DNA of 64,000 bases from Diphasiastrum complanatum (GCA_029204225.1 CM055092.1:60563401-60627400), one strand, 5' to 3'; shown: positions 13,490 through 25,757, counted from the stretch's first letter. Notes: generated from the letters alone by a model not told the origin. A program made the numbers and translations.

Positions 13490-15654
13490 GGTGATCTGGG
13501 GAGTAGCCAATGAAAATCGATTTTGTGCTTTTGTCATCCAGCTTATTCCTGAGATCTTCAGGGATCTGAGCATAAGCAATGCAACCAAACACTCTTATAT
13601 TCTTGAGTGATGGTTTCGATCCTATCCATACCTCATAATGTATCTTGACATTAAGGGCTTTGGTGATGGATCGATTTTGTAGATAGGCGGCTGTGGTAAC
13701 AGCTTCTGCCCAAAATCTCTTTCAAAGAGAGGCATGGGCTAGCATGCTCTTGTCACTTTCGATGAGTGTCCGAATCTTCTGTTCAGCTACACCATTGGAC
13801 TGAGGTGAGTAGCTCGTTGTGAATTGTTGATGTATTCCGTTGGCCTTGCAAAATTTCTTAAACTCTATGGAGATAAATTCTCTCCCTCCATCTGTGTGTA
13901 GAGCTTTGATCTTCCTCTAGGCCTGATTTTCTGCAGACGCCTTGAACTACATGAAGAACTTGAATGCCTCTGATTTGTTCTTCAGAAAATAGGTTGCATT
14001 CCTTAGAGAGAAGTCATCGATGAAGGTTAGGAGATATAGAACTCCCCCTTTGGAAGTAGTTTGCATCGGGCCACAAATGTCGCTATGTACAAGATCTAGC
14101 AGGCCTTTGGACGTATGAACCGAGTCAGAAATGAAAGGACTTCTAGCATGCTTGTTGATTATACAACTTTCACATGGAGAGATTGGCTTGCTGACAAAAG
14201 GCAAAACTTGTACTAGTTTCTAAGTCGACATTTGTTGAATACTATTGAAGTTCAAATGGCCTAATCTAAAATGCCAAAGCGTATCAGATGATTCAGAATT
14301 TGAGGTGTGAAGAGCTTGACTATTGGAAGAATAACAGTGGCTGAGTTTGTAGATATTGCCACTTCTTCTCCCGAAAGCTAAAACTTTCTAGGATTTGTCA
14401 AAGATGGTGTAGCCGTTTGTATCAAATTCGACTCTCCGACTTGAATTAGTGATTCTGCTAATTGAGAGCAGATTCTTGGTCAGATTTGGAACGTGGAGAA
14501 CTTTGGATAGCAACTTGACTTCACCTTTCTAAAATTCGATTATGATTGTTCCTTCACCTTGGATCGAATGTGATGAGTTGCCTCCAAGTTGCACAACTCG
14601 AGAGTGGGTGAAAGATTTATAATCTTTGAATCAACCTTTATGGTGAGTCATGTGTTGAGTTGCTTTAGAATCGAGATACCAAGAATCGATATCCTGTTGT
14701 TCTTCGTCCTTGGTCATAAAGGCTGCTTCATCTTCTCCTTGTTGTTGTGTCGAAAAACTGGTTGAAGCACTATGTGCTTGTTGTTGGAACTGCTTCTTCT
14801 TCTCATTGTTGAATTTAAAGTTTTGTAGTCCTTGATTTCATGTCCAGTTCTCTTGTAGTATCTGCAGAATAGTTTCTACTTTGGTTGGAAAGATAAAGTG
14901 TTCGAATTCGACCCTAAGCCAGAATTTGACCCAGAGCCAAAGTTCGACCCTGAGTCAAAATTTGATCTTGACTGCATATTGCTCTTCTTTTTGGATCTAA
15001 ACTTCTGATGTTTACAATATAGAGCTTGAGGATACGACCCTATGCTTGAGGAGGTTGCAGATCTTTTGGCCTCCTCTTGTTGAAATAATGAAATCAATCT
15101 TGAAAGGGTGATTTCCTCTTGGATCAAAATTGCTAGAACCCAATTCTCATAGGCCTCAAGAAGACTCGTTAATAGAGTCATAACATCATCGATATTTTCA
15201 ATGACTGAGCAAGTTGCAATCATCTACTCCATAAAATTTTGGAAAGTGTTAATGTGGCTCGAAACACTTACTACTTCAGACATTTTCAGGGTGAAGAATT
15301 TCTTCCCCAAACGGAATTTGGAGGAGACATCCTTGATATCATAGAGGCTTGTTAGGATGTTCCATGCATCCTTAGTAGTCTGAACAACACGTATGTGACT
15401 GATTTGTTGCCATCTTTCAGTCTCCATTTGGTGATAGTGATTGCATCACCTTTAGGTTTAGCTTCTGTGCCATCAACGATGTCCCACAGTTCCTTGGCTA
15501 GTAGTATGACCTTCATTTTGAACTTCCAAAGATGGTAGTTACTCCCATCGAGTTTGTCTATTAGAGAAGAACCAGTAGATGAATCCATTCTGGTTGAGCG
15601 AGATCGTTGGTAGAAACAACGATTTCGAGATACTGTTGGTTGCACGCTGGCCAC
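13490..15654 (-). pseudogene. Copia gag-protease-integrase polyprotein, broken
   Basis: Gag starts around 15597 (MDSSTGSSLIDKLDGSNYHL) with the conserved LWKFKMK block, and a UBN2-type gag core continues to about 14876. A zinc-finger plus integrase start is visible at 13947-14204 (CESCIINKHAR, then LDLVHSDICGPM and LLTFIDDFS). Further down come the TTSYSPQSNGVAEQK block near 13790-13830 and the VFGCIAYAQIPEDL block near 13550-13580. Several stops and frameshifts separate these pieces. This kind of polyprotein supplies capsid, protease and integrase for retrotransposition; this copy cannot make them. Confidence 0.85.
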
Positions 15655-15731
15655 TACAATGTCTTGATAAAAACAAGACTTGATAATCTACAGACAATGT
15701 GCAGATTACTGAACAACCCACTCTGATGCCA

Positions 15732-16087
15732 TGTCAAAAATCAGTGAGAATGAGCAGAAGCTGATGAGCGAGCTTGGTGTACGATCAGAAGCACAATAGA
15801 CAACAATAGAATATTCAAATTGAATGATTCAGACAAATGCACAATGAAACGATACAGTAGTGGGACTAAACATTTGCACTCTGATTAATATGAAAATAGT
15901 GAGTACAATGCTTGAAGTGATAACTTCAGCTTACAGTCATTGAGTGTGATAACGTTGGCTACAGAAAACTCGAATAATCAGAAGTAGTTTTCTGATGAAA
16001 ATTCTAGGATGGATATCCTAGAAAATATCTACAACAACCTTTTGTTGCAGTTATTACAACTGTCTCATTATAGTTAATGAATGTACA
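15732..16087 (-). repeat. Copia 5' LTR and adjacent primer-binding site
   Basis: On the minus strand the LTR starts TGTACATTC and ends TTTTGACA. It is followed at once by TGGCATCAGAG (plus 15721-15731), a one-base variant of the tRNA-iMet site. The end at 16087 is inferred from the TG...CA rule, because the second LTR is not in the window. Confidence 0.65.
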
Positions 16088-16257
16088 AAGTGGGCGGATT
16101 GTCAACGTGAAGCCGTTGGGTCAAATTTTAGATCGACAGTATCGAAATTTACAAGTATCGAAAAATGTACAATGACTCGAAAAATATAGAATTTTTTGAG
16201 TCGATCTAGTATTGAAAAATTCTAGAAAATTCGATCCTGAATTTTTTGATCCTCTAC

Positions 16258-17203
16258 TCAAAAATTCGAGCCTTCTATTTCTGGTTTTTCAGGATGCTCA
16301 CTATCGAATGAATTTGAGGCTGAGCATCGAATTCCAACACTCTTAAGATTGGCATAGTGCTTAGCTCTATCCTGAGCACTCCAAATACTATCCTTAGCCA
16401 CTTGCAACATTTCTTGCATATAATGCAGGAAATCAACAACCTTTTGGATCTTAATAGATTTCGTCTCCACATTTATTGGAAATCTAGGTTGAAAACTGTA
16501 CATAAGCATAAAAGGACTATAACCTATAGCAAAATTCTTTCTACTATTATATGCAAGCTCAATTAGAGGAAGGTAATCTTCCCAATGAGATTGCATGTGA
16601 GAAACATATGTCCTCAACATATCTTCCATAGTCCAGTTAGTCATTTTTGTCTAGCCATCTAATTCAGGATGATCAGGAGAACTGATACTAAGGGAAGTTT
16701 CTAGTTTATGGAATACTACTTACCAGGATCTCTATCACTAACAATGTTGCTCGACAATCCATATAACTGAAATAATCTTTCAACAAAGATCTCTGCTAAA
16801 TCAGAAGCCTTAATAGTAGACTTAATTGGTATGAGCGCAGCTAACTTAGTTAACCAATCCACAATAACCCAAATAGAATCATTTTGTTGTTGGGTCTTCG
16901 GAAATCCGACTACAAAATCAATCTGACTACAAAATCCATCGATATGCTTTCTCATCTCTTATCAAGGATATCTAATGGATGCAACAAACCACCAGCCTTA
17001 AGGCGTTCAGCCTTCGCTAGTTGACAGGGCTTGCATTTAATCACATATGACTTGACGTATGGCTTGAGGTTTGGCCAATAAAACTCTCTTCTAACCAAGT
17101 CAAGAGTCTTGTGTATACCACCTACATAGTAGTATGTCATGACATTCAAACAAAATCTTGCATTTGAGCTTATCCTCACCAAGTACACAAACACTTTGTA
17201 CAT
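16258..17203 (-). pseudogene. Ty3/gypsy integrase fragment
   Basis: In minus-strand order the fragment has a zinc-binding HHCC region (HKTLDLVRREFYWPNLK, then CKPCQLAKAERLK, about 16985-17110) and an integrase core (IDFVVGFPKT, then VDWLTKLAALIPIKST and SDRDPGK, about 16716-16930). The C-terminal part follows (HPELDG, HWEDYLPLIELAYNS, YSPFMLMY, about 16400-16690). A stop replaces the glutamine after HPELDG near 16651, and the glutamate expected just after it reads K. Reverse transcriptase and LTRs are not seen next to it; the copia LTR at 15732-16087 ends about 170 bp away. Confidence 0.85.
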
Positions 17204-17273
17204 AGACGCCTAGAAAATTGACTCGTTTAGGAAAGATGGAATGCATCAACATGACTTAGGAACTAAAATTTGT
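17195..17273 (+). repeat. Direct repeat flanking the ZIP relic, copy 1
   Basis: The block TTGTACATAGACGCCTAGA through ...GACTTAGGAACTAAAATTTG recurs at 18455-18516, where it is about 16 bp shorter inside. Only the ZIP pseudogene and its flanks lie between the two copies. Confidence 0.75.
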
Positions 17274-17329
17274 TTCATCTTAGAGTTCGAAATATGGTGT
17301 TACAAATAGAAATCAGAATTATAGTAAGT

Positions 17330-18205
17330 ATGGGACGAAGAATTGATTGCTTGCTTGAGAAATGCAGCCACCGAGAGCAATTGCTTTGAAGAATTGGTGG
17401 AACACAGCTATGAGTGGCCTAATGGTGACGGGCTTTGAGAGGTGCCCAACGCAATCCCTATTACCAAAGAATGCATTACAACCCCAGCTCCAAAACCTGT
17501 TTCAGACACAAAACGATCAATGAACTACGTACAATAACTTGAAGTATAGTAAGAGCAATTGAATGTTGTTGGTAATTTAACCTGTGATATGACTGAGTAC
17601 CTAAGAGTGGCGGAATGAGGCTGCTCTTCTATATCCAATGCGTGTTTACGAAGCCCGCCAGCACTGTTGTCACAGACATTTGGGCTCTGATGTTTGGTAG
17701 TAGCATCCAGCTTCAATGAAACTTCATCTAATTTGTCACTGATAATTTCGTTCGAAGTAACGATGGTGTATTTAGGTGACTGGTGGCTCTCATAGTAGGC
17801 AGTTCCTAGAACTTTGAGAAAGAAAGTGATGAGAGAAGCTACCAAAGCAATGAAACCTGCGAAGGGAAAAGAACTCCAGGGATGCGAAGGCAGACAATTG
17901 CTCTGGAGAGCCTTAAAGACATCTGAAGGTAGGCAATTGCTCTAGAGAGCCTTAAAGGCATCTGGCAGAATGTGGACAAAGCCTGTAGCTAGCACCACGC
18001 TCGCAACAAATGCCTTGATTATGGAAAAAGCTAAATCGTCAGGTTTGAAGGAGTAAGATCTCTTTGTAAGTTGAGGCAATGCCATCCCCAGCATGTAGAC
18101 TATGAGGATTGTAGGACTCGCTACTCCTTTGAGATTCATAGAGAGCAATTTGTCTCTACAAGTAAGATCCAGGGAGCAACTGCTATTCAGCTCAGTGCTC
18201 GCCAT
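17330..18205 (-). pseudogene. ZIP-family zinc/iron transporter pseudogene
   Basis: ZIP proteins move Zn, Fe and related divalent metals into the cytosol through eight membrane helices. On the minus strand the N-terminus (MASTELNSS, from 18205) leads into helices 1-2, ending in the family signature ATGFVHILPDAFKAL. The reading continues as SNCLPSHPWSSFPFAGFIAL (about 17830-17890, helix 3) and a variable loop to LRYSVISQ (about 17573-17600). After a probable intron (about 17492-17572) the helix 4-5 block [21 protein letters not shown] and [16 protein letters not shown] follows, down to about 17340. A 39-bp in-frame tandem duplication lies at about 17894-17971; its first copy has TAG where the second has CAG (17942-17944). 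Two frameshifts break the second exon and the C-terminal helices are missing. The loop has few histidines. Confidence 0.85.
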
Positions 18206-18454
18206 AGTGGGTTTGCTTTCTCAAACGTAAATAGCATGTCTGACACTAGAAATTTTCCACATTAATCCGAGAAGCAGGTAGATGAAACTATATAAATTGA
18301 ATCAATGCATTTTTCAGTACTATAGAACCAACCATGAAACGCTCCATCTTAACCCAAGAAGCGGCAGTGGACTTGATCAAATCAAATAAATTGAATTGAT
18401 GAAGTTTTATTTATGGAGCATATGAGTGCCAAATAGTGGAGCCTGCATGGCCAT

Positions 18455-18516
18455 TTTGTACATAGATGCCTAGAAAATTGACAAATGAATCAACACGACT
18501 TAGGAACTAAAATTTG
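18455..18516 (+). repeat. Direct repeat flanking the ZIP relic, copy 2
   Basis: Partner of 17195-17273, with one substitution in the first 26 bases. The pair could mark how the ZIP fragment arrived, by duplication or repair of a break, or a local duplication unrelated to it. Confidence 0.75.
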
Positions 18517-19056
18517 CAAATAGATCAATTTACTTCTAAAATGCCAAAATGCTCTTTTGTCTCTAAAGATTTCAGTCTTGATGCGTTCATGGATTGTTAT
18601 CGCTTTCCTCTTTATGCTAAGACTTTTGTTTATCTGAAACTATTGAGATAGAAGCTTTTGTGACACAGATCAGCTACTTTTAAAACGTCAAAGTGCTATG
18701 TAATCTAAAAAGTTTGGTTGAACTATCATTTAGGTTCATATTTTGTGCTTTCAAATTCATAGTGTGCAAACTAATTTATGTATTAGTTTCATTAGTTTCA
18801 AATGATAACTTTGCGAGAAATTAGTTTTTGCCCGTCCACTCACTGAAATGGATGATCTGATGGCAGCTTCATTCTCATAACGAGAATGTTCTAAAAAATA
18901 TTATAAAGTGTACTCACAATATACATGATTAATAAAACAAATAGGCCAGTGACTTAAGTAGTGTAACTTAATAAAGATCAATCTTTTATAAATGGAAAAG
19001 GTAATAAGTATGCATGTGTAGAGTTATCAATAGCAACTTTAGTGAATCAAGTTTAT
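18517..19056. other. No recognisable feature
   Basis: AT-rich sequence without a coding frame or a clear repeat. The ZIP promoter, if it once existed, would lie at about 18206-18450, but no convincing element is seen. Confidence 0.4.
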
Positions 19057-19450
19057 TAGTTATGGCACGTCATACTAGATGTGACCCTCAAGTAATTAAT
19101 AACCTTGTGAGGCCCAGACACACTAATTGGAGTTAGTACAAGGTTTGGGACCGTGTATGTATGTGTAGAATATCAATAGCAATCTATGTATAGAGAATCT
19201 TTGTATAGAGACTCTATGTATAGTGGAATCTATGTATAGGGGAATTAGGACCTTGCATTATCTACTATACCATCATTTTGGTTGATTCATTGCCAAGATC
19301 TCTCTCTACCCTCATGCTTCCAATTCCTTGGCTTGGGGGTAAAGCTGCTAGAGATTGATTGGTTGATTCTACTTGGTTGGGTGTTTTCTCCAACAGTGTG
19401 TTATCTATTGTTTTGTTTTGTAAGCAGGACCTTGAGGAGGTGTCTCTTAC
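19057..19450 (+). repeat. Diverged solo LTR-like sequence
   Basis: Several blocks follow the order of the 963-1439 LTR: a GTTATGGCAC start, GAGGCCCAGACACACTAATT, and CTTGGCTTGGGGGTAAA with GATTGATTGGTTGATT. Similarity is patchy and the 3' end is unclear. It may be a distant relative of the same LTR family. Confidence 0.4.
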
Positions 19451-19699
19451 ACTCATGCTAGTAAAAATGGTTTTCATCATCACACACACCAAGCATAGCA
19501 CACAAAAGATAGTTGCCAAAGTCAATTGTCTACAAGACTATCTCCCTCCACCTCTAACAAATGAGTGAACCCCATTCTATAGAGACCTGGGTTCCACCTC
19601 TTACATGACAATAGGAGGCCTCTTTATTAAAAAAACATAACTTAAGTTGAGAAAGTCTAAATTACTAGCTCCCACATGGTTTTTCATCTTTCGGAAATT

Positions 19700-20300
19700 A
19701 CCACGGGGCTCAAAAATTGAGTCTAGCACTAATAATTCTCGTGCACTCAAACTCGGATCTCAACTCCATCTCTACTAGAAGCCCTTTTGAGTGGAGAGGT
19801 TCTGCATTGACACCTCTGGGCATGGCATCAGCTAACACTTTCTTTGGTCTAGGCGTTGATGGATTAGCTTGAAACTGCTTCTTGGATGCCACCATTGTGG
19901 AATCATAAGCTTTCGCAACTCGTACGATGTCATCAAAAGTCTAAAAGATGTTTTGCTTACATTCATTCTGATAATCCGTTGGCAAACCTAGAACAAACTG
20001 CCAGAGAGCCAGTTTCGAATCGAATGATGGAACTTTGGTCCATAAACCCATGAACTCTTGGAGATAAGAATCTAAACTCTTCGTCTCCATTTTGCAATTC
20101 ATAAATCTTTGGTAACAATCTGAAGCATCCACAACCACAAACGATTTTTAAAAAAACTCCATGAATTCATCCCATGTAGCGAGTTTCAGTTGCAAGTCCC
20201 ATGAATATGGTTCTGACTGAATGCCCAAATTCGATGAAAACAAAGTCTTCACGCAACACTTCCATTTATTGATCCCATAGATTGTTCTAATTGTTCATTT
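19700..20300 (-). pseudogene. Ty3/gypsy gag fragment
   Basis: On the minus strand a retrotransposon gag domain reads through ATWDEFMEFF, VVDASDCYQRFMNCKMET, then SLDSYLQEFMGLWTKVPSFD, WQFVLGLPTDYQNE and KAYDSTMVASKKQF. Stops separate the blocks (after EFMEFF near 20150 and near 19940). The protein downstream (zinc knuckle, protease, RT) is absent. The LTR at 22186-22562 has the same orientation and is probably the 5' LTR of this element. Confidence 0.75.
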
Positions 20301-22172
20301 CATTAAGTGTCGCACTCAACTACTGGCAAATCTGCAAATAGGTGGGCATGGGTACCGTTTACTCAAGACTTCCGTTATTCTCGACCATTATTGATTACCT
20401 GAAATGAAAAATTGCTTATATTAGCTGACAGATTCGAAATCTTCAACCAAAAGTGAAAAGTATTGTGACCTTATAAACCGAATAATTACACTCTCGTTAA
20501 GGTCATTCAATTCATAAACTAAATCTATTTTAATCAATAACCAATAAATTTTGACAATTCTATAATTTTTACGTGCCTTTCAAAAACTTATGTAATTGGG
20601 ATTTTTGAACTCCATTCCATATGGATCTAAACTGTGAAAATAGATTTCAACCATCAAGTTTTCAGTTTCACTATTACCAATCCATTTCCAAATGATTTTG
20701 AAAGATCTAGCATGCATCCAATTCAGCATGCAGTGATTCACAATCAATTTTTTACGTAAACTGCCTAAGTAAACTAGATAAACTATGTTTGAATTACTTT
20801 TACAAAAACTGTATCAGAGCATGAAATTTCATTGATGAAACTACTACAACCTCAGTACCATGTCCACAGACATGCAAAGTGATTCAGAGAAGGCTTTTCT
20901 ACTATCGATATATACACTATTGCTTCACATATTGACATGCAATCAAAACAATTCGAAAATTTTGCAAATTGTGAACTAAAATTTGCCAAACTTTCAACAA
21001 TCATAAATTTTGTGACATGACACCAAATTGGTCGTTGTAAAGCACAATACAAAGGGAGATGGGTCAGCAAGATGATTGCCATGTCACCCTGTCACTTGCA
21101 CTACATATGCTCTGCTTCAAAGTCGATGTATGCACAGATTGTTTGACTTATGCAAGTAAGACTGTTGTCGTTGTTGAGAGAGAATATAGTACTCAAAAAA
21201 TTTATTTAGGTGAGTAGGAGTGAAGATTTACTCCAACACTAATGTTTATTAGAGAGCAATAGAATCTTCTATCATGTCCAACAAGCCCTATAGGCTCAGA
21301 TCCACCGAAAATTGTTTCTATAGAGGGCGCCATCAAGCTAAACGTTGGGAGATCGGCGTCTAAGCCTCCCACCACCAAATTGTGTGCCAAAAGGTTCAAG
21401 CAAAAGAAAATACAACTATCTCTCAAACTATATACAAGTTCAGAGGTTTCATATCCACTACAAAGAGTTATTCATGCTATAAAATCATCAAAAATATACT
21501 AAATTTTGACTTTTTGAGACCCTTAACAATGAACTTGTTCACATCCTACTAAACTTGTTCATAGCCTCTAGACAACTTTGATTCACACACAAGAATGTGG
21601 GTCCAAACGTTTGTGCAAAGATATTGGAAATTTTTTTCGAAATAGTGAAAAAATCATAAGAAAAAGCCTTGTTTTTTGATTATTTTCTAACTTTTTCTAA
21701 AAATGTTTTTTGATGGATCAAATCCACATGCAAGTGCAATCAGTCCTATCTACTTTAATTCATCTACATGCAAGCACCAAATTTTTTGACTAAGATCAAC
21801 ATCACTTCTTATAGTTAATTCTAGCCAAAAGCATCACTGTCTCAAATTGACTTTGACCATAATACTAGCATGCAATCATTGCAAGTACAATCTCAAAAAA
21901 AACTTTTATACACAATAGGTTCAATTAATTCAAAGCTAAAACAATGAATACTAGTTTAAATACCATAAAACCATAAAAAATTGAACAATTTCCAGCTTTA
22001 TCAATGGAGGAAATCCATAACATTGATCATTAGGCGGAAACCAATCAAGAATCAGAGAAGCCACTTACTTGAGGGTCAATTCTACCACCAAGAAGTAAAA
22101 AGCAAGAAGATACTACCAAAATGCTGCAAAAAAACAAAAAACTGATTCCACCTTTTGATCGATGCAAAGCGT
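20301..22172 (-). other. Leader/untranslated region of the gypsy-type element
   Basis: About 1.9 kb between the primer-binding site and gag holds no readable domain. This leader is long for a gypsy element, so other insertions or a rearrangement may be hidden in it. Confidence 0.4.
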
Positions 22173-22185
22173 TGCCCTAATACCA

Positions 22186-22562
22186 CCGTAACGATCACCA
22201 AGTAAAGATTTCCCAAATCCTGCTGAGAAACGGTGACTGAATGCACGATAGGAGAGGATCCTGGCAACTGGAACTGGAAAACTGGTTATGGAGGTGGGCG
22301 AGTTCCTACTAGATATATAGGCCTCAGAAGCCAAGGAATATTCCATGCAGAATCCCCAATTCCAACCCAATTGCTTTTGATCTCCTATTTGTGCACTAAA
22401 AGTGGTCAATCACCATCCACTAGCTCCCTTCACAAGGTTACTAATTACATTTCTGGCCTAGTACAGAATGACAAGGCGTAACTAATAAACTTGTACACTG
22501 GAGTACCTAATATCCACATGAAGGACTATTCCAAATCCCTTATACTAGACATGGACGTAACA
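22186..22562 (-). repeat. Gypsy-type LTR with primer-binding site
   Basis: On the minus strand the LTR starts TGTTACGTCCATG and ends GATCGTTACG. A degenerate tRNA-iMet site, TGGTATTAGGGC (plus 22173-22184), follows. The first 70 bases (GGAATAGTCC, then CTCCAGT) resemble the start of the 963-1439 LTR, so the two families are related. Confidence 0.65.
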
Positions 22563-24010
22563 ATGACACACACCATTTGCGCTCCTCTCCTTCCCCACCC
22601 CCTGTGAGTATTATCGTCACAGTAAGGAGATTTATTATCATCATAATTCTTTTTCTACTATGAAGTAGGCTATTATTCAAAGTATTGAAGCTGTAGGGCA
22701 TTGGAAGATAGTTGATTGTTATGGTTAAATGTATGGCCATTGACATTAAGAAGAGACACCATAGAAGGTTGTTTTAGCTATTGTCATTTAGCTATTGAGG
22801 CGTTGACGAAGAGGGAGCTGCCATTATCATCATTGAGTTGTTGCCATTCCACTACCAATAGATATTGAGATGTTACTACGAGTTGATGGGACCATGGTCA
22901 TTATGGATGAATGGGGTGTTGTTGAGTTGGAAGAGTCATTATTGAGGATCATGAGTTGAATTGGAGAGAAGAAGAATGGTTGATCATTCTATTTTGTTGC
23001 TTGTTGTTAGTACGAAGATGATGATGTTGAAGATCATTCTACAAGAGTTTGTTATCATTGCTAATAGTTGTCATTATTGTTTTCTTCTATTATAGAGTGA
23101 ATTTTCATTGAGTTAAGTTGGATTTAGAGGAGTTGATGTCTAGGGAGATGACCCACTTCTTGTCAGTGAAACACGACATTGTCAACTATTATTGTTTTGT
23201 CAAAAAGAGCTCATTTTATTTGAGGGGCATGCTAAGATCGTTGGAGAGAACTGTAGAATAAGGTACTTCGAGCTAGAAAAGACACACACTTTTAACAAGT
23301 ATTGCGCATACTCATTGCTAGGGCATTGTAAACAAAAATAACTAAGCGTGAGGTTAAAATTTAAGATGAACCATACAAAAGTTGCCCTCTATTTGATGAA
23401 AAATAGTGATGAAATTAGTTGGCAAATTTTCCAAGCAAACACATGCATTGGTTGGTGTCTTTCAAAAACTACCTTGTAATCTCCAAAGGAAGGATTTGTA
23501 AGATGTCCACTAGTGACGAGTAGTGAACTTAAGGAGCAAATTCTTTACAATACTGACAAGCAATAAAGTTGAAGTTTAACTTTATTTTGCACAATTATAA
23601 GCAATAGTTAAAAAAAAATTAAGTCAAGCATTAGCAATTTACATTTTTGTCGCCTCCCAATAGAAGTATTAAAGTTCCCATCACAATTCATGTAATTTTT
23701 TAAGGCTATAACAAATACCAATATATTTTGGAGTTTTAAATCATGGGAATGTCCTTCGAGAAGTTGAGTTGAATAGGATGGAAGCGTGCCAATGCAAGTG
23801 AAAGCCCAAATTCTATTGCTATATGAATGGATCTTTTGGAGTGTTGTGCTACTTCTTGGCTTGGCCTTACTTATCATGTCATCTAAAGTATTCACATCGT
23901 GTAGAATAAAGCTACTTGAATTAGATGTTGTTAACAAAGACAACAATCTTGGAACTTGAGTTAGCAATCCAAGGTGATTGTCAAATCAAAATGCATCATA
24001 TGGATTGAAA
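22563..24010. other. No recognisable feature
   Basis: Low-complexity stretches rich in GATGAT/ATTATT-type words occur at about 22800-23100. No open frame over 120 codons and no family motif was seen on either strand. Confidence 0.4.
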
Positions 24011-24391
24011 CCAAATGTAGATATATACCATGCTTGCATGCCATCGACATCTTGAAGTCATGTACTTCCTGTTTAGGCCCATGAGTCATGTCTTGTTGTC
24101 TAGTTTATTTTTGTACCTACTACAACTAATTTGCTACACTATGACACACTAAAGAACACTCCTTGTTTTTTTTTTGGCTTTCTACACGATGGTCAATGTT
24201 TTTGTTGAACTCTATAAGTCAATAGTGTCTTAGCCCAACTAGGATATAATGGGGCACACCTCAAGTTTAGCTCTAGTCCTTGGCTATGGTGCCTTGTAAA
24301 CGTTGTGCATAATTACAAAATCCTTGCATAGTTTTTAAATATAAAAGAGGAGTCTATTAGTGCCACCATATGCCATTTTAAGAGTCTATTC

Positions 24392-24475
24392 CAATGGGGT
24401 TGAGTTAGTGGGTCACCTTGGCATCTAAAGATTCTTTGGTCCCAAGTTCAGTCGGCCCTTGGAATTCAAGATGCA
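24392..24475 (+). repeat. tRNA-like SINE relic in unit 1
   Basis: GGGGTTGAGTTAGTGGGTCA resembles a tRNA A-box region, and CCAAGTTCAGTCGGCCC a decayed B-box, about 32 bases apart. The paralogous sequence is at 25252-25335. It shares the TTCTTTGGTC spacer word with the SINE at 25152. Confidence 0.45.
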
Positions 24476-25151
24476 TTGTAACACGCAATCTCAAAGTAAA
24501 AGTGCATGCCACGTGTGAACGTGTCAAGTTTGAAAAATGGAATAAAGATAAAGCCAAAAGTGCCTTTGATGGCCTTCATATTGTTGCTAGAGTGCAGCCT
24601 TCTCATCTGTGAGTGTCCATGAAACCATGGCAACAAAAGTGTAGAGACAACCACGTCAATTATGGGCCTACAACCATTTAAGAACTTAGGATGCTCTAGA
24701 GCAACTACTCGATGTTTGTCTTTGTTCCAAGATGTGGCTCAAAAGGCTCGCCGCATTTTGTTTTCCAATCAGTTGGATGCTAGACATGTCATATTAATAA
24801 TGCCACATTAAGTATTGTCAATCATTAATATGGTACATGTCTATCCAAATGTAGATATATACCATGCTTGTGTGCCATCTACATGTTGAAGTCATGTACT
24901 TCCTGTTTAGGCTCATGAGTCATGTCTTGTTGTCTAGTTTATTTTTGTACCTACTACAACTAATTTGCTACACTATGACACACTAAAAAGCACTCCTTGT
25001 TTTTATTTTTGGCTTTCTACACGATTGTCAATGTTTTTTTTTTAACTTTGTAAGTCACAATGTTGTGAGTAGTTACAAAATCCTTGCATAGTTTGTAGAT
25101 ATAAAAGAGGAGTCTATTAGTGCCTCCATATGCCATTTTAAGAGTCTAATC

Positions 25152-25233
25152 AAGGGTGCTGGCTCAATTGGTTATTTTGACATCCAAAGTTTCTTTGGTC
25201 TCAAGTTCGAGCCTCCCCTTGGAAACCAAGAAG
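25152..25233 (+). mobile_element. tRNA-derived SINE with perfect 18-bp target-site duplication
   Basis: The body has an A-box match (TGGCTCAATTGG, 25160-25171) and a B-box match (AGTTCGAGCCT, 25204-25214), the internal RNA polymerase III promoter of tRNA-type SINEs. It is only about 82 bp long, so it is little more than the tRNA-like head. CATTTTAAGAGTCTAATC stands on both sides (25134-25151 and 25234-25251). Unit 1 of the tandem duplication has the same place with a single copy and no insertion (about 24374-24391). Confidence 0.8.
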
Positions 25234-25720
25234 CATTTTAAGAGTCTAATCCAATGGGGTTGGTTTAGTGGGTCACGTTGGCATCTAAAGATTCTTTGGT
25301 CCCACCAAGTTCAGTCGGCCCTTGGAATTCAAGATGAATTTTAACAAGCAATCTCAAAGTAAAAGTGCATCCCATGTGTGAACGTGTCAATTGAAAAATG
25401 GAATAAAAATAAGGCCAAAAGTGCATATTGTTGCTAGAGTGCAGCCTTCTCATCTGTGAGTGTCCAAGAAACCATGGCAACAAAAGTGTAGAGACAACCA
25501 TGTCAATTATGGGCCTACAACCATTTAAGAACTTAGGATGCTCTAGAGCAACTACTCGATGTTTGTCTTTGTTCCAAGATGTGGCTCAAATGGCTCGACA
25601 CATTTTTTTTCCAATCAACTGGATGCTAAACATGTCTTGTTAAAAATGCCACATTAAGTACTGTCAATCATTAATATGGTACATGTGGCAATATTAGAAC
25701 AAATCCAATGAAACCATGGC

Positions 25721-25757
<37 letters not shown>

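Larger units (their letters stand above)
13372..16087 (-). mobile_element. Truncated Ty1/copia retrotransposon
   Basis: In minus-strand order the element has an LTR (16087 to 15732), a primer-binding site, gag, protease region, and integrase up to its C-terminal linker. It is then cut off at 13372 by the inverted LTR of the palindromic element. Reverse transcriptase, RNase H and the 3' LTR are missing, and no second half is seen on the far side of the palindrome. Confidence 0.85.
24011..25686 (+). repeat. Tandem duplication of an approximately 0.83-kb unit
   Basis: Unit 1 (24011-24844) and unit 2 (24845-25686) share nearly all of their sequence, both starting CCAAATGTAGATATATACC and ending GGTACATGT. 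Unit 2 has gained a SINE (25152-25233 plus target duplication). It lacks about 110 bases present in unit 1 around 24214-24300 and some bases near 24555-24590. No gene is visible in either unit. Confidence 0.85.
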
